Part shown: in pieces, positions 6,441-14,092 of the stretch | Layout: every line of letters begins with the position of its first letter | Numbering within the stretch: the first letter of the stretch is position 1 | Source: Granulosicoccus sp. | Lineage (GTDB): Bacteria > Pseudomonadota > Gammaproteobacteria > Granulosicoccales > Granulosicoccaceae | Assembly: GCA_020627685.1 (NCBI GenBank) | Contig: JAHDGK010000033.1 | Location: forward strand, 1 to 57,606 | DNA length: 57,606 nucleotides | Reading direction: 5' to 3' | The notes under the pieces: model-generated | Database searches by the model: none | The model's input: the letters and a program-made list of their open reading frames with translations, nothing else | Told to the model about the DNA's origin: nothing | Position numbers and translations under genes: made by a program

Positions 6441-9338
6441 ATGACGACAATCAAAACACACCACCCGGAATTAGCGTCTCTGCATGAAGAGCTACGCACC
6501 TCCTTACAAGGCGATTGCGACTTCTCCGCTGCCGGTGTGGCGTTGTACACCAGCGATGCATCCAACTACCGGCAGATACCGTTGGGTGTTGTGTTCCCAA
6601 AGAACAGCGACGACGTAAAGCTCACCACAGAGCTTTGCCGGAAACACAGCTTAGCCGTGCTGATGCGTGGCGGTGGAACATCGCAGAATGGGCAGTGTGT
6701 TAATGAAGCCGTCATTCTGGACTGCTCGCGCTATATGAATAACGTTTTGTCCATTGACACCGACGCACGCGAGGCAATCATTGAACCCGGCATCGTGTGC
6801 GATGCGCTAAAGGCATCAGCAGAACAATACGGCCTTACCTTCGGACCCGATCCTGCCACGCACAGTCGATGCACGCTGGGTGGCATGATCGGCAATAACT
6901 CCTGTGGGCCACATTCTATGCTTGCAGGCAAAACCGTTGAGAACGTCATTGAGTTGGAAGTGTTAACGGCAGCGGGTGATCAGTTTTGGGTAGGCCCAAC
7001 ATCCGATGTTGAGCTTGAGGAGATCATTTCAAATAATGATGGACGTGCAAAGATTTACCAACAGCTTAAAAGTATCCGGGATCAGTATGCGGATGACATC
7101 CGTTCTCGCTATCCAAATATTAAAAGACGCGTTTCCGGCTATAACCTAGACCAACTACTCCCTGAAAACGGATTCAACGTTGCGCGCGCGTTAGTCGGAT
7201 CTGAAGGCACGTTGGTATCCGTGCTACAGGCAAAGGTGTCTCTCATTGAAAACCCAAAGCATAAACAACTTGTTGTGTTGGGATTCGACGACATCTATAT
7301 CGCAGGTGACTGTGTCCCAGAGATAATGCCGTTTAAACCTATCGCAATGGAAGGCTTGGATTGGAGCATTATTGGAGGGCTCAACGATCGCAACCTTAAG
7401 CAGCGTGAAGTGGCCCTGTTGCCCGAGGGTAAAGCCTGGATACTAACCGAACTTGCTGCCAGTGATATTGCCGAGCTCAGTGATGTCTGCGACCGGTTCG
7501 AACGCGCTATGCGCGACTCCGCAAGAGTCCGATCGGTTAAACGTATCAGTGCCCCCTCTGAGGTTACCGATATATGGAGCATTCGCGAACAAGGTGCTTC
7601 TGCAACGGCGATGAATCTCGATCCAACCCAACCAGATCCCGTCGTCGGGTGGGAAGACACTGCAGTAGATCCAAATCAGCTGGGTGATTATCTACGTGCA
7701 TTTCAAGCTCTGGTTGATCGCTACGGCTACACAACCAGCCTTTACGGACATTTCGGCGACGGGTGTATTCATGCACGGATAACGTTTGACACCCGGACAA
7801 CCGAAGGCGTTAAGCATTGGAAAAACTTTAGCCGGGAGATAGCAGAACTCGTTGTTAAATTCGGTGGATCGTTAAGTGGTGAACATGGTGATGGTCAGGC
7901 GAAAGCGGAGTTCCTACCCATCATGTTCGGCGATAATTTGATGCGTGCGTTCCAGCAGTTTAAAGCGGCCTGGGACCCAGAGAAGCGTATGAACCCCGGC
8001 AAGCTGATAGACGCCTACAAGATGGATGAGAATTTGCGCTTCGGTCCTGAGTATCAACGCCCTGCACCTACCACGACGCTCGCCTTTGTTGAAGACCTTG
8101 AAGGATTTGGACGATCGTCTGAGCGATGTATCGGCATGGGAAAATGCCGTGCTCAATCGGGTGCCATGTGCCCAAGCTATCAGGCCAGCGGCGAAGAACG
8201 CTACTCTACCCGTGGGCGTGCGCATCTGCTGCACGAAATGCTGCGAGGAGACGTTATAAAGGATGGCTGGGATAACGACGAAATAGCAGACTCACTAGAG
8301 CATTGCTTATCATGCAAAGCCTGCAAACATGAATGCCCCACTCAAGTAGACATTGCATCGTATAAAGCGGAATTCATGTCCGCCCATTATCAACGAAAAT
8401 CACGCCCTATCAGTCATCATGTGTTCGGTAAAATTGGCTCAACACTTCCAAAGCTTGCACCATTTGCAGGCTTAACCAATCGATTGCAAAAAAGCGCCGC
8501 GGGTGGCGTGGTAAAAAAATGGCTGGGAATTAGTCAAGAGAAAAACCTACCCGAGCTTGCCAAGCTGAATTTTAAAGGCTGGACAACACAGCACGCACAG
8601 ACTCAAGACGCTCATTTTTACTGGTTTGGTGAGCAAAGCCATCCTCCGGTGGTTCTTTGGTCAGATTCCGTCAATACTCATTACAGACCAGACGTGTTGA
8701 TAAGCGCTATCAAGGTATTATCCCGCTGTGGATTCAGAGTTGCTGTATCAAGAGCTCATTTTTGTTGCGGCAGACCGCTTTATGAATACGGATTTTTAGC
8801 GCAAGCCAAACAACAACTACAAGACGTTTGCGAAAAACTTCAACCGAATCTTCCTGACGGTTCGAAATTAATCGTATTGGAACCTTCATGCCTGTCTGTG
8901 TTTAAAGATGAAATTCAGCGCACCCATTCTGATGACTCAAGAGCCCAGGACATCCGAGCGAGAACCTGCACCTTAACCGAGTTCCTTGACGCACACGGTA
9001 TAGAACCGAAAACGACCTTAAACAAGGCGGTGCTACACGTGCATTGCCATGAGAAGTCTTCGGGTGGTTCATTTGACCGCGCATGGATGAAGCGATGCTT
9101 TAATGTTATCGAAGAACCTGAGTCAAGCTGTTGCGGTATGGCTGGCACATTTGGAATGAAAGAGAAAACCCGACACCTAGGCTTAGCCCTCTTTACTCGG
9201 AAATTGAATCCTGCCTTACAACGTGCAGCTAAGGACACCATTGTGGTAACCAATGGATTTAGCTGCCATGAGCAGGTTAAAGATCATTCTGAATTGCAAC
9301 AGATGCATCCAGTGCAAGTGATTGAGAAGTGCTTATAG
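6441..9338 (+). CDS. FAD-binding and 4Fe-4S D-2-hydroxyacid dehydrogenase (YdiJ/D-lactate dehydrogenase-like fusion)
   Basis: This 965-residue fusion has an N-terminal PCMH-type FAD domain ('VLMRGGGTSQNGQ', 'LGGMIGNNSCGPHSM') and an FAD-oxidase C-terminal domain ending near 'HFGDGCIHARI' and 'SLSGEHGDGQAKAEFLP'. Next come a ferredoxin-like segment with cysteines from about residue 562 ('CIGMGKCR', 'CPSYQASGEERYSTRGR') and 621-632 ('CLSCKACKHECP'), and finally a CCG-type cysteine-rich domain ('HCHEKSSGG', 'SSCCGMAGTFG' near 897). E. coli YdiJ, of similar build, oxidises (R)-2-hydroxyglutarate; others oxidise D-lactate. Electrons probably go to the respiratory chain at the membrane. Its divergent pairing with LysR and closeness to comDE suggest it oxidises the (R)-enantiomer of the substrate whose 2-oxo form ComDE decarboxylates. 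That substrate assignment is inference. Confidence 0.9.
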   Translation: MTTIKTHHPELASLHEELRTSLQGDCDFSAAGVALYTSDASNYRQIPLGVVFPKNSDDVKLTTELCRKHSLAVLMRGGGTSQNGQCVNEAVILDCSRYMNNVLSIDTDAREAIIEPGIVCDALKASAEQYGLTFGPDPATHSRCTLGGMIGNNSCGPHSMLAGKTVENVIELEVLTAAGDQFWVGPTSDVELEEIISNNDGRAKIYQQLKSIRDQYADDIRSRYPNIKRRVSGYNLDQLLPENGFNVARALVGSEGTLVSVLQAKVSLIENPKHKQLVVLGFDDIYIAGDCVPEIMPFKPIAMEGLDWSIIGGLNDRNLKQREVALLPEGKAWILTELAASDIAELSDVCDRFERAMRDSARVRSVKRISAPSEVTDIWSIREQGASATAMNLDPTQPDPVVGWEDTAVDPNQLGDYLRAFQALVDRYGYTTSLYGHFGDGCIHARITFDTRTTEGVKHWKNFSREIAELVVKFGGSLSGEHGDGQAKAEFLPIMFGDNLMRAFQQFKAAWDPEKRMNPGKLIDAYKMDENLRFGPEYQRPAPTTTLAFVEDLEGFGRSSERCIGMGKCRAQSGAMCPSYQASGEERYSTRGRAHLLHEMLRGDVIKDGWDNDEIADSLEHCLSCKACKHECPTQVDIASYKAEFMSAHYQRKSRPISHHVFGKIGSTLPKLAPFAGLTNRLQKSAAGGVVKKWLGISQEKNLPELAKLNFKGWTTQHAQTQDAHFYWFGEQSHPPVVLWSDSVNTHYRPDVLISAIKVLSRCGFRVAVSRAHFCCGRPLYEYGFLAQAKQQLQDVCEKLQPNLPDGSKLIVLEPSCLSVFKDEIQRTHSDDSRAQDIRARTCTLTEFLDAHGIEPKTTLNKAVLHVHCHEKSSGGSFDRAWMKRCFNVIEEPESSCCGMAGTFGMKEKTRHLGLALFTRKLNPALQRAAKDTIVVTNGFSCHEQVKDHSELQQMHPVQVIEKCL

Positions 9339-9492
9339 CACGTCACCATTCCGCCTTAAAACACCTGAGTTTATACTGCGAAAATTCTACCAATGGCCTT
9401 ATTCAACTCCTCCATAAAAAACGGGTAAAGACATGCTTACCTAAATGGCGGGGTCGCTAGTATTGCTGTCCGGCATGAGCTATTGGCACTGT

Positions 9493-10491
9493 TTAGTCTC
9501 CAAAGTGTTTGAGCGCTTCGTCCTCAGAGTCCTGTAGTGTTTTGATAGCCACATCCAATTCGTTACGTGCTCGCTGCAATTGTTCTACTGTTGCGTCTGT
9601 ATCGGTGTAGTTCGGCGTATTAATACAGGCTTGTAAATGTTGGGCGCTGCGGTAAGCCATCTGGCGAGCGTACTCCGCATTAACAATTTCCGCAGGATCT
9701 GCCATGCGCAGCTGTTTTACAGCAGTAAAATCTTCAATGGCAGGATTGGTAAAGCTGTAGCCGTTGACAAAAGTTATTCGCTCACCTTCCGACTGTAAGC
9801 CGCACGCCTGATGAACGACATAGTTGCCTTGCATCAAGACGGCATAACCGGCACCCGGTATAGGCGGTGCAACAACTCTATCGGCTGGAATCTTTTTTCC
9901 AGCTTTGTGCAGTTCTGCCATCTCGTCACGGGTGCCCAGAAAATATTGAAACTCACCTCCGTCGACGGCGTTGGGATCGGTTACAAACATAACGTAATCC
10001 ACCTGCAGCGTATCGTAGTGCCATTTATCGACGTTTTCCCCTAGGGTCAACGGCTGGTAATTGAGATGTGCGAGTTGGTGACCCATGGCATGAGGTAGCA
10101 GCGGTGAATCTATCAACGCGCTAAGGTGCTCGGTGACCTCTGGTGACACGCTCAGGTCACGTATAAAACGCGAACGATACACACCACCACGGGTGTTGCG
10201 TGCAATTCGCGGGTTTGATGTTGTGTATGCCTCCAGTTGCTTACACACGTGATACAGCGCTGACACGCCCTCGTCACTGAGTACCTGAAAGCAATCAGTC
10301 GCTGCGACAGCCGATGGTGTTGGCTCAGTCAGTTGAGATGACTCGTACCCCAACTCAGCTAATGAATATCGACGCTCAGGCTGGCCCAGTGCTAAATGCA
10401 CCGCAGGGTTAAACACAGGGTCATCGTCTATGGGTTGGAAATCTGGAAATGTTTCCGGGAAGCGTTGCAGTATGAGGTCTTGTACAGGCAT
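9493..10491 (-). CDS. Fe(II)/2-oxoglutarate-dependent oxygenase-like protein
   Basis: This 332-residue protein has the 2-His-1-carboxylate triad readable as His158-x-Asp160 ('DKWHYDTLQVDYV') and His227 ('NYVVHQACGL'), with Arg238 ('GERITFVNGY') placed to bind 2-oxoglutarate. The HxD carboxylate is present, so hydroxylation rather than radical halogenation is expected. An N-terminal 150-residue region and a helical C-terminus (from about residue 250) flank the core. The substrate is unknown. It is encoded downstream of 4-hydroxyphenylpyruvate dioxygenase on the same strand after a 209-base gap, which may hint at aromatic or amino-acid catabolism. Confidence 0.72.
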   Translation of the reverse strand: MPVQDLILQRFPETFPDFQPIDDDPVFNPAVHLALGQPERRYSLAELGYESSQLTEPTPSAVAATDCFQVLSDEGVSALYHVCKQLEAYTTSNPRIARNTRGGVYRSRFIRDLSVSPEVTEHLSALIDSPLLPHAMGHQLAHLNYQPLTLGENVDKWHYDTLQVDYVMFVTDPNAVDGGEFQYFLGTRDEMAELHKAGKKIPADRVVAPPIPGAGYAVLMQGNYVVHQACGLQSEGERITFVNGYSFTNPAIEDFTAVKQLRMADPAEIVNAEYARQMAYRSAQHLQACINTPNYTDTDATVEQLQRARNELDVAIKTLQDSEDEALKHFGD

Positions 10492-10700
10492 GTTGATCTC
10501 GTCGTTTTCTTTATCCTGAGCTTTCTATCGCGAAGGCGTTAATACCGCTCCACTCAGATTCTCTATAAGTCTTCGACATTCTAATGCCAAAGACATCATG
10601 CTGCTGTCTTGAATAAAATCTCGACACCCACCTCGAAATCGCTACGTGTCCGCAACTATATGTCTTTGAGTATAAGCTCGCGGCCTGCACTGGCAAAGCG

Positions 10701-11837
10701 TTAACCAGTACCTAGCACACCTCGAGCAACTTGGTCAGCTTCTATCGATTCGAACAGCGCCTTGAAGTTGCCTTCTCCAAATCCTTCATCGCCTTTTCGT
10801 TGTATGAATTCGAAAAATATTGGGCCTATCACTGTTTTAGAAAACACCTGAAGCAATACCTTCGTCATGCTGCCTTCATCTTTATCGCGGGCCAACACGA
10901 CTTCGCCGTCGATTAACAAACCCAAATCACTTAACACGCTTACAGGTTCACCGTGTCCGGGTAGTCTGGCTTCAATCCTATCGTAATAACTTGGTGGAGG
11001 CGCAGGCATGAACTCCAAACCATTTGCACGCAGTGCATGGACACTGTCATAGATATCTCGACAACCACAGGCGATATGCTGTATTCCCTCTCCACGATAC
11101 TTAGCCAAGTATTCTTCAATCTGGCTTTTATCATCACGTGATTCGTTGATAGGAATACGTATTCGACCACAAGGGCTTGTTAATGCACGAGAGAACAACC
11201 CTGAATGCTTACCTTCAATATCAAAAAAGCGTATTTCTTTAAATCCAAACAGTTTTTCGTAGAACTCCGTCCAACGATCCATGTTGCCTCGTTGTACGTT
11301 ATGAGTCAGGTGGTCGATGTAGTAAAGACCTGCACCTGTTGGCTCGACCCCTTTATCCAACCAATCAAAATCGCGGTCGTAGATAGTCTGAGAATTTTCA
11401 CGACCGTCCCCCTCGAATTGGTCGACGAAATACAGATGAGATCCGCCGATCCCTTCAATACCCACAAGATCCAGTTCACTTGAATTTGACTCAGCTTGAA
11501 TGGGCTTTGCACCCAGCGATACTGCGTGAGCCAGCGCCTGTTTTGTATCAGCAACCCTCCAGGCCATTGCACAGGCGCAAGGACCATGCTCGTTTGCAAA
11601 TCTTGCAGCAAATGAGTTTGGCTCGGCATTGAGCAGATAGTTGACGCCACCCTGTCGATAGAGGGTGACATTTTTATGTCGATGCTTTGCGATGGCAAGG
11701 AAGCCCATGGTTTCAAACAATGCTGCAAGCTTTGCGGGCTCCTCATGAGCAAATTCTACGAACTCAAAACCCGCCGTACCTATCGGGTTGTTTGCGGTGA
11801 TTTCGGCTCTGACGGCTTTGTGCGGATAGGGACCCAT
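10701..11837 (-). CDS. hppD: 4-hydroxyphenylpyruvate dioxygenase
   Basis: This 378-residue, two-module vicinal-oxygen-chelate protein converts 4-hydroxyphenylpyruvate to homogentisate in tyrosine degradation. The iron ligands are visible: His176 ('YYIDHLTHNV'), His254 ('GIQHIACGC') and Glu343 ('FFEFIQRKG'). The C-terminal helix 'GFGEGNFKALFESIE' that closes the active site is intact. The N-terminal module lacks metal ligands, as in the family. Homogentisate dioxygenase and later enzymes are not nearby. The gene diverges from an Lrp/AsnC regulator across a 135-base region with repeated CATATT elements, so amino-acid-responsive control is likely. Confidence 0.95.
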   Translation of the reverse strand: MGPYPHKAVRAEITANNPIGTAGFEFVEFAHEEPAKLAALFETMGFLAIAKHRHKNVTLYRQGGVNYLLNAEPNSFAARFANEHGPCACAMAWRVADTKQALAHAVSLGAKPIQAESNSSELDLVGIEGIGGSHLYFVDQFEGDGRENSQTIYDRDFDWLDKGVEPTGAGLYYIDHLTHNVQRGNMDRWTEFYEKLFGFKEIRFFDIEGKHSGLFSRALTSPCGRIRIPINESRDDKSQIEEYLAKYRGEGIQHIACGCRDIYDSVHALRANGLEFMPAPPPSYYDRIEARLPGHGEPVSVLSDLGLLIDGEVVLARDKDEGSMTKVLLQVFSKTVIGPIFFEFIQRKGDEGFGEGNFKALFESIEADQVARGVLGTG

Positions 11838-11879
11838 GACACATCTCTATTGCTATAATTTCAACACAATAATAATGAC

Positions 11880-11905
11880 CATATTGCTCATATTTTGCGC
11901 ATATT
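11880..11905. promoter_or_regulatory. Triple CATATT repeat, candidate Lrp-type operator
   Basis: CATATT occurs at 11880, 11889 and 11900, that is every 9-11 bases or about one helical turn, in the AT-rich region between hppD and the divergent Lrp/AsnC gene. Lrp-family octamers bind arrays of AT-rich sites phased with the helix, so this is a reasonable operator for the adjacent regulator. Binding is inferred from position and phasing only. Confidence 0.45.
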
Positions 11906-11972
11906 CACATCTAAATCCATTCTGAATTACACATAATACGCACTCCAAACCAATAAAACGCACAATAAACGC

Positions 11973-12443
11973 ATGGACAAGTTCGATCAACAAATACTCA
12001 GCCTTTTGACCTCGGATGCCTCTTTAAGCAATACGGTTATCGGCGAGCAGGTTGGGCTTTCGGCCTCGCAGATCTCTCGACGCCGGGTAAAACTCGAATC
12101 TGACGGGCTTATCGTCGGCTACCGGGCAGAACTTAATCATGCAGCCCTAGGACTTGGCCTGAACGCGTTTATCAAAGTACGCCTGCACGGGCACAGCAAA
12201 AGTTCGTCCGCAAACTTTAAGAAACTGGTTCACGAGCTTCCTTCAGTATGTCTGGCTTGCTCCGTCACAGGAGACGCAGACTATCTACTCCACGTGCGCG
12301 TTAAAGACTTGCAATCCTTATCAACGCTAATTAGCGAAGAGTTGTTAGCCCATGCAGACGTAAGGGAGGTGCGTTCCGATGTGGTACTCGATATGATTAA
12401 GGATGAGAAGTCAGTCGACTATCAATCATTAACGCAACATTAA
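11973..12443 (+). CDS. Lrp/AsnC-family transcriptional regulator
   Basis: This 156-residue protein has an N-terminal winged helix-turn-helix ('DASLSNTVIGEQVGLSASQI', 'SRRRVKLESDGLIVGYRA') and a C-terminal RAM ligand-binding domain ('AFIKVRLHG', 'VTGDADYLLHVRVKDLQSL'). It is divergent from hppD and 14 bases upstream of a racemase gene. Close relatives next to hppD usually respond to tyrosine, phenylalanine or another amino acid, so it is a candidate local regulator of tyrosine breakdown; that link is inferred from context. Confidence 0.92.
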   Translation: MDKFDQQILSLLTSDASLSNTVIGEQVGLSASQISRRRVKLESDGLIVGYRAELNHAALGLGLNAFIKVRLHGHSKSSSANFKKLVHELPSVCLACSVTGDADYLLHVRVKDLQSLSTLISEELLAHADVREVRSDVVLDMIKDEKSVDYQSLTQH

Positions 12444-12457
12444 CGCGCGGTCTCGCT

Positions 12458-13180
12458 ATGTCATTCAGCCCAACGGGTAACCACAGCAGCCAATCAATAG
12501 GCATCATTGGCGGCATGAGCTGGGAGTCCACCCTGCTGTATTACCAGGCAATCAATGAAGGCATTAAACAAGCACTGGGTGGTTTGCACTCGGCGAGGAT
12601 CATCCTAAACAGCTTAGATTTCGCAGCGATCGAGACACTGCAACATGCAGGCGATTGGAAAGGCGCCGGTACATGCATGAATCAAGCGGCCAAATCCTTA
12701 GAACGCGCAGGTGCAGACTTCATCGTCATCGCGACCAACACGATGCACAAAGTAGCGAACGAGACGATGCAGGATATCAACTTGCCCCTACTGCATATTG
12801 TTGACCCCACCGCCGAGGCTTTATCGTTAGCTGGACACAAAAAAGTGGCACTTCTGGGTACAGGGTTCACTATGAGTGATCAGTTTTACAAGGGGCGAAT
12901 GCAGGCACACTATGACTTCGATGTCCTAGTCCCTAATGAAAACGATCAGGCAATTGTGCATAAAATAATTTACGAAGAGCTATGCCTCGGAAATATCCGA
13001 TCAGAATCTCGAAAAGCCTATTTAGACATTGTGAACACACTGGCAGAACAAGGAGCGGAAGCTGTCATTTTAGGCTGTACCGAAATTACCCTGCTTATTG
13101 ATCAGTCGCACACCGATATCCCACTGTTTGATACCACTGCCATCCACGCACAGGCAGCAGTAACAAAAGCCCTGAGTTAA
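12458..13180 (+). CDS. Aspartate/glutamate racemase family protein (YgeA-like)
   Basis: This 240-residue protein opens with the family's 'GIIGGMSWESTLLYYQAINE' segment. The first catalytic position reads 'IATNTMHKVA' (Thr in place of the usual Cys), and the second catalytic cysteine is in 'VILGCTEITLL'. This Thr/Cys pairing is also that of E. coli YgeA, which has broad low-level amino-acid racemase activity, so the protein is probably active. It follows the Lrp gene by 14 bases and precedes the acetoacetyl-CoA reductase by 34, so the three may form an operon. The preferred amino acid cannot be inferred. Confidence 0.88.
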   Translation: MSFSPTGNHSSQSIGIIGGMSWESTLLYYQAINEGIKQALGGLHSARIILNSLDFAAIETLQHAGDWKGAGTCMNQAAKSLERAGADFIVIATNTMHKVANETMQDINLPLLHIVDPTAEALSLAGHKKVALLGTGFTMSDQFYKGRMQAHYDFDVLVPNENDQAIVHKIIYEELCLGNIRSESRKAYLDIVNTLAEQGAEAVILGCTEITLLIDQSHTDIPLFDTTAIHAQAAVTKALS

Positions 13181-13214
13181 TTCCATTTAATTCGCCCAAC
13201 CGAGAAAATTAAAC

Positions 13215-13949
13215 ATGAGTCAGTCAGTGGCATTAGTAACCGGTGGAACAGGTGCGATCGGCACAGCAGTCTGCCAACTCTTTGCAGACGAGGGATATAC
13301 AGTTGTAGCGAATTGTCATCCGGCTGAAGCTACGCGAATTCAGAGCGAATTCAATGATGCCAACACAACGTTTGTGCTCGTGCCGTTTGACGTGACCGAT
13401 TCAGACGCATGCAATCAAGCGATACGTACCATCGAGGCTGACATAGGGCCTATCGCCGTCTTAGTTAACGCGGCGGGCATTACACGAGATGCGAAAATTT
13501 CAACGCTCACGGCACAGCAATGGTCGGATGTCATTCGCACTAATCTGGATAGCGTTTTTAACGTTAGTCAGCCGGTCGTCGCGCGCATGACAGAGCGAGG
13601 CTACGGAAGAATCATCAATGTATCTTCGGTCAATGGTCAACGCGGACAAATTGGACAAACCAATTACTCGGCGGCTAAGGCCGGTATGACAGGATTTACA
13701 CGAGCTCTCGCCCGTGAGGTGGCAAGAGACGGCATCACCGTTAACAGCGTGTCGCCGGGGTATGTTCAGTCTCCGATGATTGAAGCCGTGCCTGAGAAAG
13801 TAAGAAGCAAAATAATTCAGCAAATACCCGTTGGTCGATTCGCCGAACCCATTGAGATCGCGAAATCTATCGCCTTTCTTGCCAACAAGGATAGCGGCTA
13901 CATTACTGGCACCGATCTATCCGTTAACGGGGGCTTTCACATGGGTTAG
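13215..13949 (+). CDS. phbB: Acetoacetyl-CoA reductase (PhbB-like short-chain dehydrogenase)
   Basis: This 244-residue SDR has the NADP(H) glycine motif 'VTGGTGAIGTAV', 'NAAGITRD', catalytic Ser138 ('INVSSVNG'), Tyr151 and Lys155 ('YSAAKAG'), and the PhbB-type ending 'GSGYITGTDLSVNGGFHM' (here with 'KDSGYITG'). PhbB reduces acetoacetyl-CoA to (R)-3-hydroxybutyryl-CoA for polyhydroxyalkanoate synthesis; the closely related FabG is the main alternative. The 'GQRGQIGQTNYSAAKAG' stretch favours PhbB. No PHA synthase or thiolase gene is adjacent. Confidence 0.87.
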   Translation: MSQSVALVTGGTGAIGTAVCQLFADEGYTVVANCHPAEATRIQSEFNDANTTFVLVPFDVTDSDACNQAIRTIEADIGPIAVLVNAAGITRDAKISTLTAQQWSDVIRTNLDSVFNVSQPVVARMTERGYGRIINVSSVNGQRGQIGQTNYSAAKAGMTGFTRALAREVARDGITVNSVSPGYVQSPMIEAVPEKVRSKIIQQIPVGRFAEPIEIAKSIAFLANKDSGYITGTDLSVNGGFHMG

Positions 13950-14092
13950 TGGCGCTGCCGCGAATCGTTAAAACTACCGACCCTGAAGCGCTGGTGAACT
14001 ACACTCAAGACAGCCATTTAAGTTGTTTGCTGGCACGATTGACGTGAGCTGACAAGCAACAAAAACCTGTTTGCGTTTGAGATCAACCAGCT

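Noticed and set aside
10511-10696. 61-codon frame between hppD and the Fe/2OG oxygenase
   Set aside because: Composition not protein-like and no ribosome site; probably chance in a 209-base gap.
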